This document shows, one piece after another, positions 12,404 to 26,863 of a stretch of DNA of 64,000 bases. The position numbers and the translations under genes were made by a program. Each line of letters opens with the position of its first letter. Positions within the stretch are counted from its first letter, which is position 1. The notes below the pieces were generated by a model. The model worked only from the letters and a program-made list of their open reading frames with translations. It did not search any database and was not told the origin of the DNA. This DNA comes from Liolophura sinensis (taxonomy: Eukaryota; Mollusca; Polyplacophora; Chitonida; Chitonidae): NCBI RefSeq assembly GCF_032854445.1, contig NC_088300.1, positions 65,506,984-65,570,983 of the forward strand, read 5' to 3'.

Positions 12404-15400
12404 TTATGAGGAGAAATTGTAGGGCAACAATAAAAGAGCAACTGAGCGGAAACATGTCTCTTCCAACCAGAGACGGCTTTGGATCAATATTAAGCGAGCT
12501 GGTGTCGGTGGAGGGCGAGCGAATCTCCAAGCTCTCCCCCCTATGCCAAGGATTTCCTATCTCGCCATTTTACCATTTCTCCGTGGAGTGTTTGTCGTTG
12601 ATGCTTCTGGTGGCCGTTGAAAATGGCGAAAATAAAGCTGAGGGCCCTCCTGTCTCACTTGTACCCCTGTACAACTGATTTTAACCATCATTTTTTTTTC
12701 TGCATAAAAATTGTGCAAACACAGGGGTAATCCATAAACCTGATATAGAAATCGCTCCGCTTGAAAGACGCATGGGAACATTTATCCGTTCGCCTATATT
12801 TATTTTTCCCTACTCAGCAGTTAGAAGCACTACTTAACTATATTAGCGACCAGTGTGTATGGAACACTCTACAAGCCACCCTCTGCCCGTAATATTATGT
12901 AACTACCATTCATGATGCATTCTGGGTCGTCTCCAGAAATGCATTGCTGAAAAGAATACTCACCGATTGGTTAAATTTAACGCAACTTTTTTACACCCTG
13001 TTATAGGCCTTTGAAATTATTCGCACGGAATATTGTAATCGCCCGTGACAAAAATGTTTAGACAACAGACTTATTTAAACTTTCAATTTAAATTCTGACG
13101 CACTAAATTTTTAAACTAAATATTAATATCCACGCCTTCAATGATTTCAAGTGAAATATAGATAAAAATCTAACTTCACTTGGCAAAAATGGTGAAACAT
13201 GAATAATTATTTATATTATTTTGCAGAAAATACTTTCTAGGTTTTTTTACAGCCATCATGCCATTGCCTTTTATATTTGACAGAATAAATTAAAATTAAA
13301 TTAAATGTCAAAAGAATTTTATATTTATTTAGATGCAGCTCCCTTTTTTAGCATCAAATCTTAATGTGATTTTTATATGACAAAGTACCAAATAATATCC
13401 ATCAATGCAATCGTGTTTCTTCACACAAGTGTGTAGAATTCTTCATCAAGGACCATTGCAAGCGGATTAAGCTATTCTTTTGCTCACATTGGATATTGCT
13501 TGACACGGTATACTGACTTCTATGCTATACACATCTTCACACTGTCGGGAGATTGTTCAGTTCTGTCTGATCCGTAGCGTGTTCAGCACAACGCTCGATG
13601 TTTGTTCTCAACAGGGCTCTTACTCCCAATACGCCGTGGCAAGAGGAATTTAGTGATACGTTATCAGTGTAATGGCATATAGGGCTGGGAGTAAGCAGAC
13701 GTGCCGACGTCAGCAAACAGACCGCCGACAATCAAACATGGAACGCGTTACTGATGATATTACGCAGGATCCGTCTGATACTGTCGAGAAAATGTTCCAT
13801 AAAACAATAAGCGGCTCACAATATCCTTTCTAGTTCATGGCTATAGTGAGTGCTCACAAACCGGTATATTAAATGTGAAATATATTCCCTTCGTTTTGTG
13901 TACTATTTACCTACACCACGTGTTTAATAAACAACGCCTGGGTGAATACACCTCCTTGCGAGACAACCTGAGTGCTTTACTAAAGGCAGACAGTACAAAT
14001 CTTAATCTTCAAAGTATATAAAATCGAGATATCTCTCACATAAGTCATCTGGATGCTTTAAGATATTTTAATCGTCTACATCCAAATAAAAGCGAAATAA
14101 TTTACTTGAGCTTTATAGACAACTTCAAATCCAGCAACGTTTATTTAGGAACAATCTATTATAAGGCTTGAATAAAGAAAGTGTCATAGTTTGGGATGGT
14201 GTTCAGAAAACTCTCCATCAATCTGTATATCCTGGGACTGGGGGCTGACCACGCGGCATTTCAACGACTATAAGTATAATTGGAGACGATCGATGAACTG
14301 AGTGAAGACTTCGATGTTTTTGTATTGATTTATGAAACTACACCAATGCCAAGACGTATCAAGACGGCATCTGTTAAGACCATGAAAATGGCCAACTACC
14401 CAGGTTCAACCACTCCACTAAAATGGCCCGTTGATGGTAGGACTAATTTGGCGAGACATCTTAAATTTGTCGTCGAGCTAGAACTATCGCATTCAATATT
14501 GTCACTAATTGGTCCCAACGTCTTCAGAGAAATCTCCAACCCTACTTGGCATGTACTAATCGGATTTATGGTACGATCATTTATGTCCTGTTGGTGCCAT
14601 TTCATCAATTACCATCAATATCGGATACTTGTATAACTTATACATGGATTACGAGTCTTCTCTAAACGCTGCAACATTCATAGTGTCAGTAGCTGTAGAG
14701 TAAATCGTATGGGGCGTGTGTGGGCAATCACGGTGCTGGGAGCGGGGTGACCGATCCTGGGTCGACCAAACTAGATGTGCTATCCTTCATGACTCGGGGT
14801 ATCAGTGTCGACAATCAGACAGGGGAAAGGACTTGGGTCATGTCTGGGCTCGGTGTAGGCCAGGGTGGTGGACGATACAGAAGCAGTCGGTGTGAGGGAC
14901 CACAATCGATCGGAAGATGTATTCAGCATCGGGGCACAGACCGGGGAAAAACCAAACAATAAAACTACTGCCAGTGTTTCGGCTAAACACCATGCCAACG
15001 ATTCTTTTTTTTTTATCAACATGAGATAAAAAAAAAAAAAGAGAGTGAGGGAGCGATAGAGAGAGAGAAAAAAGATATGCTTAGTTTGTTTGAAGACTGA
15101 GTACAGAGAAACTGTTTGGAAAGGCCCCATCTGCTGCCGACCCGTGGATTGTCACTGTATTGTCCCCATGTACTGAGCAGCAATGAGCGGGGCGGGGCCT
15201 ATAGCGACGACTTTATTGCTGTATTACATCTCGCTGTACACAGGATTATCCTGTAGGCCTATTAACGCCCGCGAAACGGATTCGCATGTAAATCAAATGT
15301 AGCTTTATGTCTGCCCCGTATTACAGCTGAATAAGAGCGACGTTTGACCCGTGTTGGTAAATGAAGGGACGAGATGTGGGCCTGAGGCGAACACGTCGCG

Positions 15401-15636
15401 TGGTCCCCTGACGACACCAGCTGTCAACGCCTTGCCCATAACCTTATTAAACCCGCGCCATGATGCGCGATGATTAACACAACCCCTTTACCCAAGATGT
15501 AATGTTTATTAAATGGCGACAATTCTCCACAGTTCCATGTTACAGCGGACAAGTTCAAATCCGTTTACAGAACGGAAGCAAAGCGCCAAAGGGCAATGGA
15601 AGTCAGACGACTGATACTTTCGATCAACATGCATGC

Positions 15637-15646
15637 GTCACGTGAC
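15637..15646. promoter_or_regulatory. Palindromic E-box GTCACGTGAC
   Basis: A perfect 10-bp palindrome identical to the CLEAR-type E-box bound by MITF/TFE and USF bHLH-zip factors in animals. The same 10-mer occurs again at 27852-27861. Function here is inferred from the motif only. Confidence 0.35.
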
Positions 15647-17476
15647 TTCCCCATGGTAGTTCTCGGAACGCGCTTCATCGAATCTGGAAGATGAAGCCAA
15701 TTTGTGTTCCGCGGTCGTCGCATCATAAAATCTATCACCAAAATTGCGCTATCGATGATCTTACGACGAGAATCTAAAAAATTTAATAAAAAGGCGAAAA
15801 TCTCATGTGGTGAGAGTTTTAGCTCCATAATAATGCGAAACAATATTTTAGTTAAGTTTAAGAAAAACAATGCACTCCATGCAAAATACGGTCTCATGTG
15901 GAGAGAAGGTGCATATTCTATACATCACTGATGAGAAAGAATCTGCATGGTACATGTAATCTGTCTTATCTGGAATTCTAATATAGAAAGTGTTTTTCAA
16001 GAACACGTGAGAACATTTTTGACTGACCATGAAACTAGAAAAAGGTCGTAAGTATGGCGACATTGCTATATGTCTTAAGTAATCCCTTTCTCCTCACTTT
16101 GGCAGCATCATGAAAACAAATAATTATTACAAATACTATTTTGGTTAGTCTTAATATTTCCAAATACAACCATAGTGCCAGGGCGATATTTTGACATTAT
16201 GAAGAACTCACAGGAGTGTTAGTTAAATTTCAGAACTTTATCATATTGTTAAGATCTTTTATTCCTCAAGTTCTGCTTTCCGTATTTTTTTTCTGATTTT
16301 GTTTCATGCCTTACTTAATATTGGGCTATACAAAAAACAGTTTAAGAACGTTACGATTGATTTGTACTCCGGTATGCATGCAATGATTTAAATGTTTGGT
16401 ATTTTTTCTGAAAACTTTCTTCTGTTTAAAATTATATCGACTGGTAATAAGAGCAAATGTTAAGAAGAAGTTTACAGAAAAAAACACAAAGAGAGACGGG
16501 AGTTCAAGTCATTTACAGACATCATGTATAATCTAACTAAGCGTAGGTCACCGTTAATAACACAGTTTTCCTGGGTGAACTTAAATGGCTCAAGAACAGA
16601 TATCATTTCCAAAGTAATAATGATAGAGAAGAATAGGCATGGTATATGTGGCCATACAAAGCGAAAACCAATTACACTGTCCAAGTGCCGGACGAACAGA
16701 GAAAAGCAGTTGCGTTCTTCGTCTCTCTGCTGATCTGAAGTTCTGGGCTTTGAAATGTCTTTTTGAAACCGTCAAACTTGAAACAGATCGCAACAATGTC
16801 AGAATCACTACAATAAAGAACAGTGATTTCTGCTTGGAAATAGATGAGAACCTCTTAAACATCGCAGGTAATGTTACATCCAGCCTGCTCGGGATTTTGG
16901 CCTTTGAAAAAATATATTACATAAGACAGCCCTATTCTGGAAGTAACACTCAAAAGTGACGTCCACAGTTTCGAGGCGACATCTTAGAAAGTTTCTTGAA
17001 GAGATCAGAGGAACCCAAAGTGCAAGTAAAACAATGGGTTGACTAAGCCCAGTTCCTGTCAGTCGATAATCCTCGGGCTAACATTCATTTGTACAACTTC
17101 TATAAAATCTCTTATCTGTTACATAGTTCACCTGGTCGCTTTTGTCTCTCAATGACTATACTCTCTTCTGAAGTTCAATTCCCAAGCCGATTGCAAAACA
17201 CGGAGCCCAGAGTTTATGACTAGAATGATGCATTTCCTGTTTGTTAACGTTTTCATTCGAAATTAAACGTAAATCTATCTCGTACAATGGTACGCATTTG
17301 CTGTAAATTTTTATTTACAGAAAGAAGAAATCCATAGGAAGTGTAATATTAATCACTAAACTACCTTCGATCATTCGACCCAGACCACAAAATGATTTAA
17401 TGGAAATTCCCACGGTTGCACGCAAGACAGATACTGTCATCAGTTTTTCAATGTCAGCAAGTGCTACTTTTTGTGG

Positions 17477-21160
<3,684 letters not shown>

Positions 21161-21164
21161 ATAT

Positions 21165-21232
21165 CCTGATCGCCGTCATATATAAGTAAGATTCTGAGTT
21201 CGGCGTCAAACTCCAATGATATAAATACATAT
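21165..21232 (+). mobile_element. SINE 3' remnant
   Basis: CGCCGTCATATATAAGTAAG, then GATTCTGAGTTCGGCGTCAAA, CTCCAATGATATAAATA. This aligns along its length with the conserved 3' segment and tail junction of the main SINE in the plus orientation. Head and body are absent or unrecognisable. Confidence 0.6.
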
Positions 21233-22037
21233 ATGACGATAATATTAATATTCGCACAAAAACCACTTGATTATGTATCCATAGACTTTATACATATATC
21301 AATACAGAGAAAACCATTTGAACATTTTATGGCATATAGCGGCGTAAGATAATAGCAGTTGTTGTACTGTTTCTGAAAATCAAAAGACAATTATTGAAAT
21401 AATGTCTCGCTATACTTGTTTGTGAGGCAGAAGAAAAAGCAATCTATCTGCTCGTCTGTCTTAAGATGTAGTAAACATCCGTCTCTTCAAACAAAGGGAA
21501 AATGTATTGTTTTTGCGCTCCGGGAATATTGAACCATTTGCGCTTGTTTGTGGGTAATGTACAAACAATACAGATGGTTTCATGATATCTAATTAACCTG
21601 ATGAATACCTGGCTAATATCTAGTCTGGTGGCCATGTGATCATCTTTACGTGAAATCGCATTACACGACTTGTTGGACCCGACGAAAAGAATCGCAGACT
21701 TAAATGGACGTGTCATTAGAGACCTGGAGCAGTAATTGTGCTAGAAATTATTCAGCTTTGTTGATAAGGCCTGTCAAGTTATCGCTGTGTTCTATGTTAC
21801 CATTGTATCAAGCTCGTTTTTTTTTATCGATATTTTTTCCTTTGTAAACGCTATATCCGTGTCTTTGACCAAATAAAGATGTGATTTGTGCCAACTGTCT
21901 CAATTCTATCTTATCCAAGATGCATTAACCGTGTTAGGACCGAGGTTTCCAGATGGACTGAACTCTTGCGCGTACGGCCTTGATCGATTGTTTTTGATAG
22001 TCCACTATTGTCATGATGGCGTTACACTAAAACAAAA

Positions 22038-22206
22038 ACTCAATCTGCTAATTTTAGGAGAAAGTCTGTTGTCTGAGTTATGCTAAAATGTATTCTGTTA
22101 TTTTAATATGTAAATATGCGAATAATATGTTGCAATAGCAGAATACATTCTAGCATAATTCAAACAACAGACTTTCTGTTGAAACCAACAGCTTAATTTT
22201 TTGAGT
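22038..22206. mobile_element. MITE-like inverted-repeat element, copy A
   Basis: Long imperfect terminal inverted repeats. The left arm contains CTGCTAATTTTAGGAGAAAG, TCTGTTGTCTGAGTTATGCT and AAAATGTATTCTG. The right arm is its complement, with CAGAATACATTCTAGCATAA followed by ACAACAGACTTTCTGTTG. The ends approach ACTCAA / TTTTTTGAGT, and the centre is about 40 bp of AT-rich sequence. No coding capacity. Target duplication is unclear; a TA lies just beyond the right end. It is clearly the same family as 23722-23980. Confidence 0.8.
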
Positions 22207-22244
22207 GTAGGTTTATTTGAGTAATATCTCTTATAGCCTTTCAG

Positions 22245-22436
22245 TAAAAGAAGGGAGCCCGAGCGCCTCACACAAACAAGGTCGTTGTGAGTTCAAGTCT
22301 AGCTCAAGCTGGTTTCCTGTCCGGTCGCATGTGAAAATGGTTGCCTGCAATCTGCAGATGGTCGTGGGTGTCACCAGGGACCTGTAAACATCCTTGAGTA
22401 CAGCGAAAAACACCAGTGAGAGAAATAAATGAATAC
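22245..22436 (+). mobile_element. SINE copy with tRNA-like head
   Basis: Near full-length copy in plus orientation. The tRNA-like head GAGCGCCTCACACAAACAAG is followed by GTCGTTGTGAGTTCAAGTCT (B-box near 22289-22299). The body includes GGTTTCCTGTCCGGTCG, TTGCCTGCAATCTGCAGATG and GTCGTGGGTGTCACC. The conserved 3' segment is TCCTTGAGTACAGCGAAAAA then CACC, and the tail is GAGAAATAAATGAATA. The GGGCTCTGCCCGGTTTCCTC block seen in other copies is missing. With its B-box, this copy shows that the family is tRNA-derived. Confidence 0.8.
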
Positions 22437-22439
22437 ATT

Positions 22440-23450
22440 TCTGTAAAAGGACTGCGCCCTCATTTCGAAATTGGCATGCGATTGGTGATACATTCAAAGG
22501 GTGATAATATCATAATCTAAATATAGGGTGTTTTCATTACATCGGTTGTCAGCACAAAAGTAAAACTGATAATAATTTAACCTATGCACAGCAGCGAAAC
22601 AATGTCATTTTCGTGGCATAAATCTGCTGGGAATAGAAAAAGATAATTGCACGACAACCGTACCTTTGAATGGGAATTTGTCCGGGACATCATATACTGG
22701 CTACGCCAAATTCTGCACAGGGAGCAGAATTCATGGAAATGAGATTTACAAATCTAGCGATTGCCCATTACTTGATATTATTTCCTGTTAAATTACGTAA
22801 ATACTTTACCTGTGAATTCATTAACCTGAGATATTAATATTTCCGGAAGAATTGGTATTTTGGATGAACCTTATTTCGGAATACTACGGTGTTCGCATCA
22901 AAGTTCTGCACTGAAGTATATGAATTTACTTAGACCTATTTATTTCATACTCAAGAATACGAAGTGTATGAATCTGTGGTGTAATGCTGAAAAGTATAAA
23001 AATCAGTGTGCTCTTAGTGAAACCTCTAAATCAGGCCAAAGTTTAATGTTGAGAGATACGAATCAGTATAGTTCATCCATGAAGGGTGCAAAACAGTGGC
23101 TTCTCAGTGAAGTGCGCGAAGCAGTTGTTCCGTGTATGGCGAAGTGAACAACACAGTGGTTCAGTTGTGGTTTGTGCCTGAATCGATCGTACGATAAAAC
23201 CACGCCAAGTTCATCCGATGACACCACTCAGTCTATCCAGTCACAGTATATACTGATCAGGGGTTCATAATATATAATACTTGGCCTCACCTTGGATAAT
23301 GTATTTTGGTATGGCACGTTTCCTGTTTAATAGAGTTTTTACATCAATGTGGTATCATCTGGCGTTTTCGTCGTTTATTTCCTCAAATATATCTGATTGA
23401 ACGTTACACTGGCTAATGTGTGTTTATAGATTGATTGAATTCACTAATAA
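22440..23450. other. Intergenic, nothing firm
   Basis: Unique sequence. TTTATTTCATACTCAAGAAT at 22939-22958 faintly recalls the SINE 3' segment but is too short to call. No gene is recognised. Confidence 0.35.
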
Positions 23451-23454
23451 TCCA

Positions 23455-23610
23455 TTTAATTATTTGATTGGTGTTTTACGCCGCACTCAAGAATATTTCA
23501 CTTAAACAGCGGGGGTCAGCATTATGGTGGGAGGGAACTGGGCAGAGCCCGGAGGAAATCCACGACCATAAGCAAGTTGCTGACAGATCTTCCCATTATG
23601 GCCGGAATTC
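23455..23610 (-). mobile_element. SINE copy, minus orientation
   Basis: In plus coordinates: TTTGATTGGTGTTTTACGCC, GCACTCAAGAATATTTCAC, GGTCAGCATTATGGTGGGAG, GGCAGAGCCCGGAGGAAATC, CACGACCATAAGCAAGTTGC, TGACAGATCTTCCCA. The body and 3' segment are well preserved. The (TTTA)n tail is degraded to TTTAATTATTTGA and the tRNA head is lost. Confidence 0.88.
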
Positions 23611-23721
23611 ATTAATAAATCATTTGGTTTAATTACTGGTCGATAGGTTGATCGAGCAATGTTAATCAAATGACTTAGCCAAAAGGCAAGGACATAAAGC
23701 TCGACCAAATATTCACCTAGA

Positions 23722-23980
23722 CAGTAAAAAAACATTAATCTGTTACATTTAACAGAAAGTCTGTTGTCTGAGTGATTCTAAAATGTATTCTGTCATTATA
23801 GCGCAATATTCTATGATATTCCACATTATATTCTGTTTGTCTAATAGAATCGTTATGTTGAATTAATAGTGCGTTATATTAAACAGAATAATCTGCTTCA
23901 ATAACATAATACATCCAAGCATCTCTCAGATAACACATAGACTTTCTGGTAAATTTAGCACATTCTTTTTTTTTTTGAGT
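23722..23980. mobile_element. MITE-like inverted-repeat element, copy B
   Basis: Second member of the 22038-22206 family. The left arm reads ACAGAAAGTCTGTTGTCTGA then GTGATTCTAAAATGTATTCTG. The right arm, complemented, reads ACCAGAAAGTCTATGTGTTA then TCTGAGAGATGCTTGGATG. The centre is longer than in copy A (about 150 bp) and has repeated ATTCTGT / ACAGAATA words. The right end is TTCTTTTTTTTTTTTGAGT, matching the TTTTTTGAGT end of copy A. Confidence 0.78.
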
Positions 23981-23984
23981 AAGC

Positions 23985-25745
23985 TTAGAGAGTTTTATTG
24001 TGTAACCTTTGCTTTTAAGTTATCGTCAAGACCTCTACCATTGCCCTGTGATTACGTACATCTACCCTGCACACACACAGAAAAAGAGGGCGGACTCTCG
24101 AGTTCTCTTGACAGGTATAAACTGTCTACATACACGCCCACTTGTCATAAACGGAACACGTCTGAGAGCCGGTTGACCTCGACATCGTAGCTGACCTCAA
24201 CAAGGTTCACACAAACTGTCGAAGCTGACATGTAAATATGCTCATAGCTAACGCATCATTACCTCTCATCACTCTATTCATCGGACTAATTGTAGACACA
24301 CCCTTATACCTACGGCGAACAAATACGTCAAATATTGAGAAAACGCTGCGCCAACACACTTGTTCGTGTGGTCTGTTCATTAGGTCATCCCGTGTCAACA
24401 TATGTTAGATGTATTTGGAGGACGGCGGAATGATTGTTAGCGGGGACGACTCTTCGACTAATAGCCTCGTGAAAACCGACACAGAACTAAACGTAATTAT
24501 GTTTGAGTATCGCAAATTCCCTCTTATAAAGCTGCTACAGGGATTTTTCCTTCCAATACAATGAAATCGTTTGCTTTCACACCTTTTTGATGATTTGACT
24601 TAAAAAGTTCAGGTGCGGTTAAAACAATATTTTTTTTTATTCCACGCATTTTCAAATGTAACGGAATTTTGCAGCAAGGTGGTGATTTACCTTTACCTAT
24701 ATTTACGTGTAAATTTGATGTAAGTTCCCCATGTTTTAAGATAATAGTCCGTTTCCGGTTCTAAGGGTGGATTTTCTCTACTCGTTGATGAACTCATTAT
24801 TCAGGATTTGATTCCAACAAAAAGCACAACTACTGGCAATCGACAAAGCATGCTTAAACCCATTCATTTTCGGCACTTCAGATTCGAAAGATTTAAACTC
24901 TTTCTGTGGTACAGGTCTCCTCCAAAGATGAAGGGGTCCCATTAAGAAAAATTTGAGACATTTGCCAATAAATTCTGTATTATCGTCTGACAGTCACTGT
25001 CGCAGGCTTACTCTCCGCTTGATAGAGGGGGGTTAAATCATGGTATTTAGCGAAATGCGCCGAAATCGTCGTCACACTCGTCTTCTAAGTGATGACCATG
25101 TTCAGACCCGAGATTATGTTGCGTTACGAACAGCTGCGAACTGGTCGAAGGGTCAACCCGCATTGGTAACCTCGCTGAACTCTCCACGCGCTGGTTTAGA
25201 TAACCCCTGTGCGTGGAGAGCCCCGGCACCTGATATCCCACACGCTTATCTCGCCACTAATGACAAATGGATGTTACTGATTGCCCTTTATGGTCGCTAT
25301 GGTATTTTAAGGGGCGCAAAAACAAAAATGACTGGGAAGCACGCCGGTTGTCCAGTTTATGTCAATTCCTTAAAAATCCCGAATCAATATCGTAAATCGG
25401 AAAGCACGGAGTTTTGTAGACCTATTGTTTTCAAGACACTTCCATGTCATTACGACGATTGTTTATTGTCCAAGAATCATACTGTCTCCAAAAAATACAA
25501 AACTGAAAATATTATGAAGCATATTTGGCATCTTATCCTTGCAGGTGTGTGATGCACACAACACAAAAGCAAACTGCAACACCTTAAAGGAATAGTTCGG
25601 ATGTATAGCATTACTGTCTTTCACAATAATTTCACTCAAACAACTCTTTGACATTATTTTAACCAAGATTGCGAGAATACCGGCCTTTTTACAAGTTTTA
25701 TGTTTTACAAGGTAAAAAATAGAATATCATTATATATTACATCTT
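23985..25745. other. Intergenic; 24900-25560 GC-richer
   Basis: No recognisable gene. The 170-codon plus-strand frame at 25040-25552 is one of the longest in the window. However, it overlaps an open minus-strand frame, has no recognisable domain, and its second half is lysine-rich and low in information. It is left as an unassigned open frame rather than a gene. Confidence 0.35.
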
Positions 25746-25750
25746 TTTAT

Positions 25751-25754
25751 TTAA
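25751..25754. other. Left TTAA target-site duplication
   Basis: TTAA immediately precedes the left terminal inverted repeat of the transposon at 25755. The matching TTAA is at 26860-26863. Confidence 0.75.
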
Positions 25755-25937
25755 AGGATTAGTGTCCAGATTTAACTTCTGGTCCTAATCACAAAGATTT
25801 TTTCCTGTTTAAAGAGTATATTACCGGGAGGACATCTGATATACGTAATAATGACTTTAAATCGACAGAAAACAATAGATTTATTGCCCTAGCGGATCTC
25901 CAGCCAGCGGCTCTGTATGGTGCTACAGCTCAGCGGG

Positions 25938-25945
25938 TGACGTCA
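25938..25945. promoter_or_regulatory. CRE palindrome TGACGTCA
   Basis: A perfect cAMP-response-element octamer lies 70 bases upstream of the ATG at 26016, inside the transposon and in a GC-balanced stretch. It is consistent with a promoter for the frame that follows. In animals this site is bound by CREB/ATF factors. Use here is inferred. Confidence 0.45.
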
Positions 25946-26015
25946 CAGATGGTCAACCAAGCCTGGCTGCCCGAAATAACTTGGGAATTCGTATCACAAC
26001 AATGTTATTTTCGAG

Positions 26016-26194
26016 ATGGATTCTAGCTCGACAGAAGTATATACACTCCTGCATCAAATGGAACCTACAGTGGACGACGTTGAAGTTCCTGTTTATGACA
26101 CTAACATCTCTGGCCAGATTTCAGATTCCGAGTTTTCCGACTTTGAATTTGATCTTTGTCCAGGCATTTCCAACCGCACTGGCAACACTTACTG
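26016..26194 (+). CDS. P2X7-C-terminal-like protein, first exon (fragment)
   Basis: ATG at 26016 opens an acidic 59-residue segment beginning MDSSSTEVYTLLHQMEP, with Asp/Glu-rich stretches (VDDVEV, DSEFSDFEFD) and ending NRTGNTYW. The Trp codon overlaps a consensus donor (TG|GTAAGA, GT at 26195), which leaves a phase-2 exon end. In invertebrate proteins with the P2X7 intracellular 'ballast' domain, a short acidic region precedes R-x-GN-x-x-W-C-x-CG-x-C. The match to that approach is good, but the Cys-rich part is not found downstream in this element. The exon is probably a stranded remnant or cargo of the surrounding transposon. Identification is by motif memory only. Confidence 0.42.
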
Positions 26195-26368
26195 GTAAGA
26201 TATATAGCTTTATCCTGTGTTACACTGTACATTTTCTTTGTTTCTCTTAAGATTTAATATTTATTTACTATTCTTACGCTCTGTCCACTTCACAATAGAT
26301 ATCATTTTATTTCCCAAATAACTAAATCCATTCTTATATTCCATAACAACCAGCGGTACATGTTATTT

Positions 26369-26614
26369 TCATGTTACGTTGTGGAAATTCAGTTGTATTC
26401 TCCTCGTAGCTTTCAGCTGTAAACTAATGAGAGCAGACATGGCTGTTTTTGGTGGGTACAAAATCCTTCTGTCTTGTGCAGTAAGTCCAAGCCTTTCTGG
26501 GGTCCAAATCGTCCGCAAACTTCGTCTAAAAGCTAAGTCCAGGGTTCTTTGACGACCTGTTTTACAATAGTATGCAGAACAGCAAATCATTTCGTATAGA
26601 AATGCCATATACAT
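26369..26614 (-). CDS. Unrecognised 81-codon frame inside the transposon
   Basis: A minus-strand frame from ATG at 26614 encodes a basic peptide that includes RTLDLAFRRSLRTIWTPERL and GLTAQDRRILYPP, ending in TGA. Composition (many Arg, Leu, Thr) is more protein-like than most frames here. It lies within the TTAA element, opposite to the P2X7-like exon. I recognise no domain. It may be a remnant exon of an element-encoded protein. Confidence 0.22.
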   Translation of the reverse strand: MYMAFLYEMICCSAYYCKTGRQRTLDLAFRRSLRTIWTPERLGLTAQDRRILYPPKTAMSALISLQLKATRRIQLNFHNVT

Positions 26615-26859
26615 GTTGGTAGTCTTGTAGCTTTTTAAACTGCGAAGCTCTGACCGTTCGCAAAGGTTGGACTTATATACTTAGTATTGGCGGAAGAAAT
26701 ACATAAATCCAACCTTATTATCTAGTGATTTTAAGTGCCAAATTACTCAGATTAATATACCTTTTTTAGTGTAAAAAATCAATATTTTTTACAATCAATA
26801 TAACAATGTATATTTGGGTAGCTAATTATGAATAAATAATAAATCTGGACACTAATCAT

Positions 26860-26863
26860 TTAA
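26860..26863. other. Right TTAA target-site duplication
   Basis: TTAA immediately follows the right terminal inverted repeat (ending CACTAATCAT at 26859) and matches 25751-25754. Confidence 0.75.

Larger units (their letters stand above)
12000..17475. other. Intergenic; GC-richer blocks, no gene recognised
   Basis: Blocks at 12050-12700, 13540-13760 and 14650-15700 are richer in GC than their flanks. The block around 15130-15560 holds a GC box (GGGGCGGGG) and several homeodomain-type TTTATTGC, TTATTAAA and TTTATTAA words. The block at 15637-15646 is a perfect GTCACGTGAC. A poly-T/poly-A imperfect hairpin lies at 15004-15040. These could be regulatory, but comparison with related genomes is needed to say so. 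Frames such as 14280-14636 are not recognisable proteins. Confidence 0.35.
25755..26859. mobile_element. TTAA-flanked DNA transposon, 1.1 kb
   Basis: The left end begins AGGATTAGTGTCCAGATTTA and the complement of the right end begins ATGATTAGTGTCCAGATTTA, so 19 of 20 bases match. TTAA abuts each end exactly. TTAA duplications are characteristic of the piggyBac and Kolobok superfamilies. The A(G/T)G termini are not the usual CCC/CCT piggyBac ends, which leans toward Kolobok, though this is unproven. No transposase domain is visible, so the copy is probably a non-autonomous or internally deleted derivative. It carries a CRE and a plausible P2X7-like first exon on the plus strand, and a short unrecognised frame on the minus strand. 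Confidence 0.8.

Noticed and set aside
22928-22970. Possible SINE remnant around ATACTCAAGAATACG
   Set aside because: Only about 15 bases match and the neighbouring blocks do not.
25040-25552. 170-codon plus-strand frame just upstream of the TTAA transposon
   Set aside because: No recognisable family. It overlaps an open minus-strand frame and becomes Lys/Ser/Tyr-rich toward the end. It ends before the transposon, so it is not part of it.
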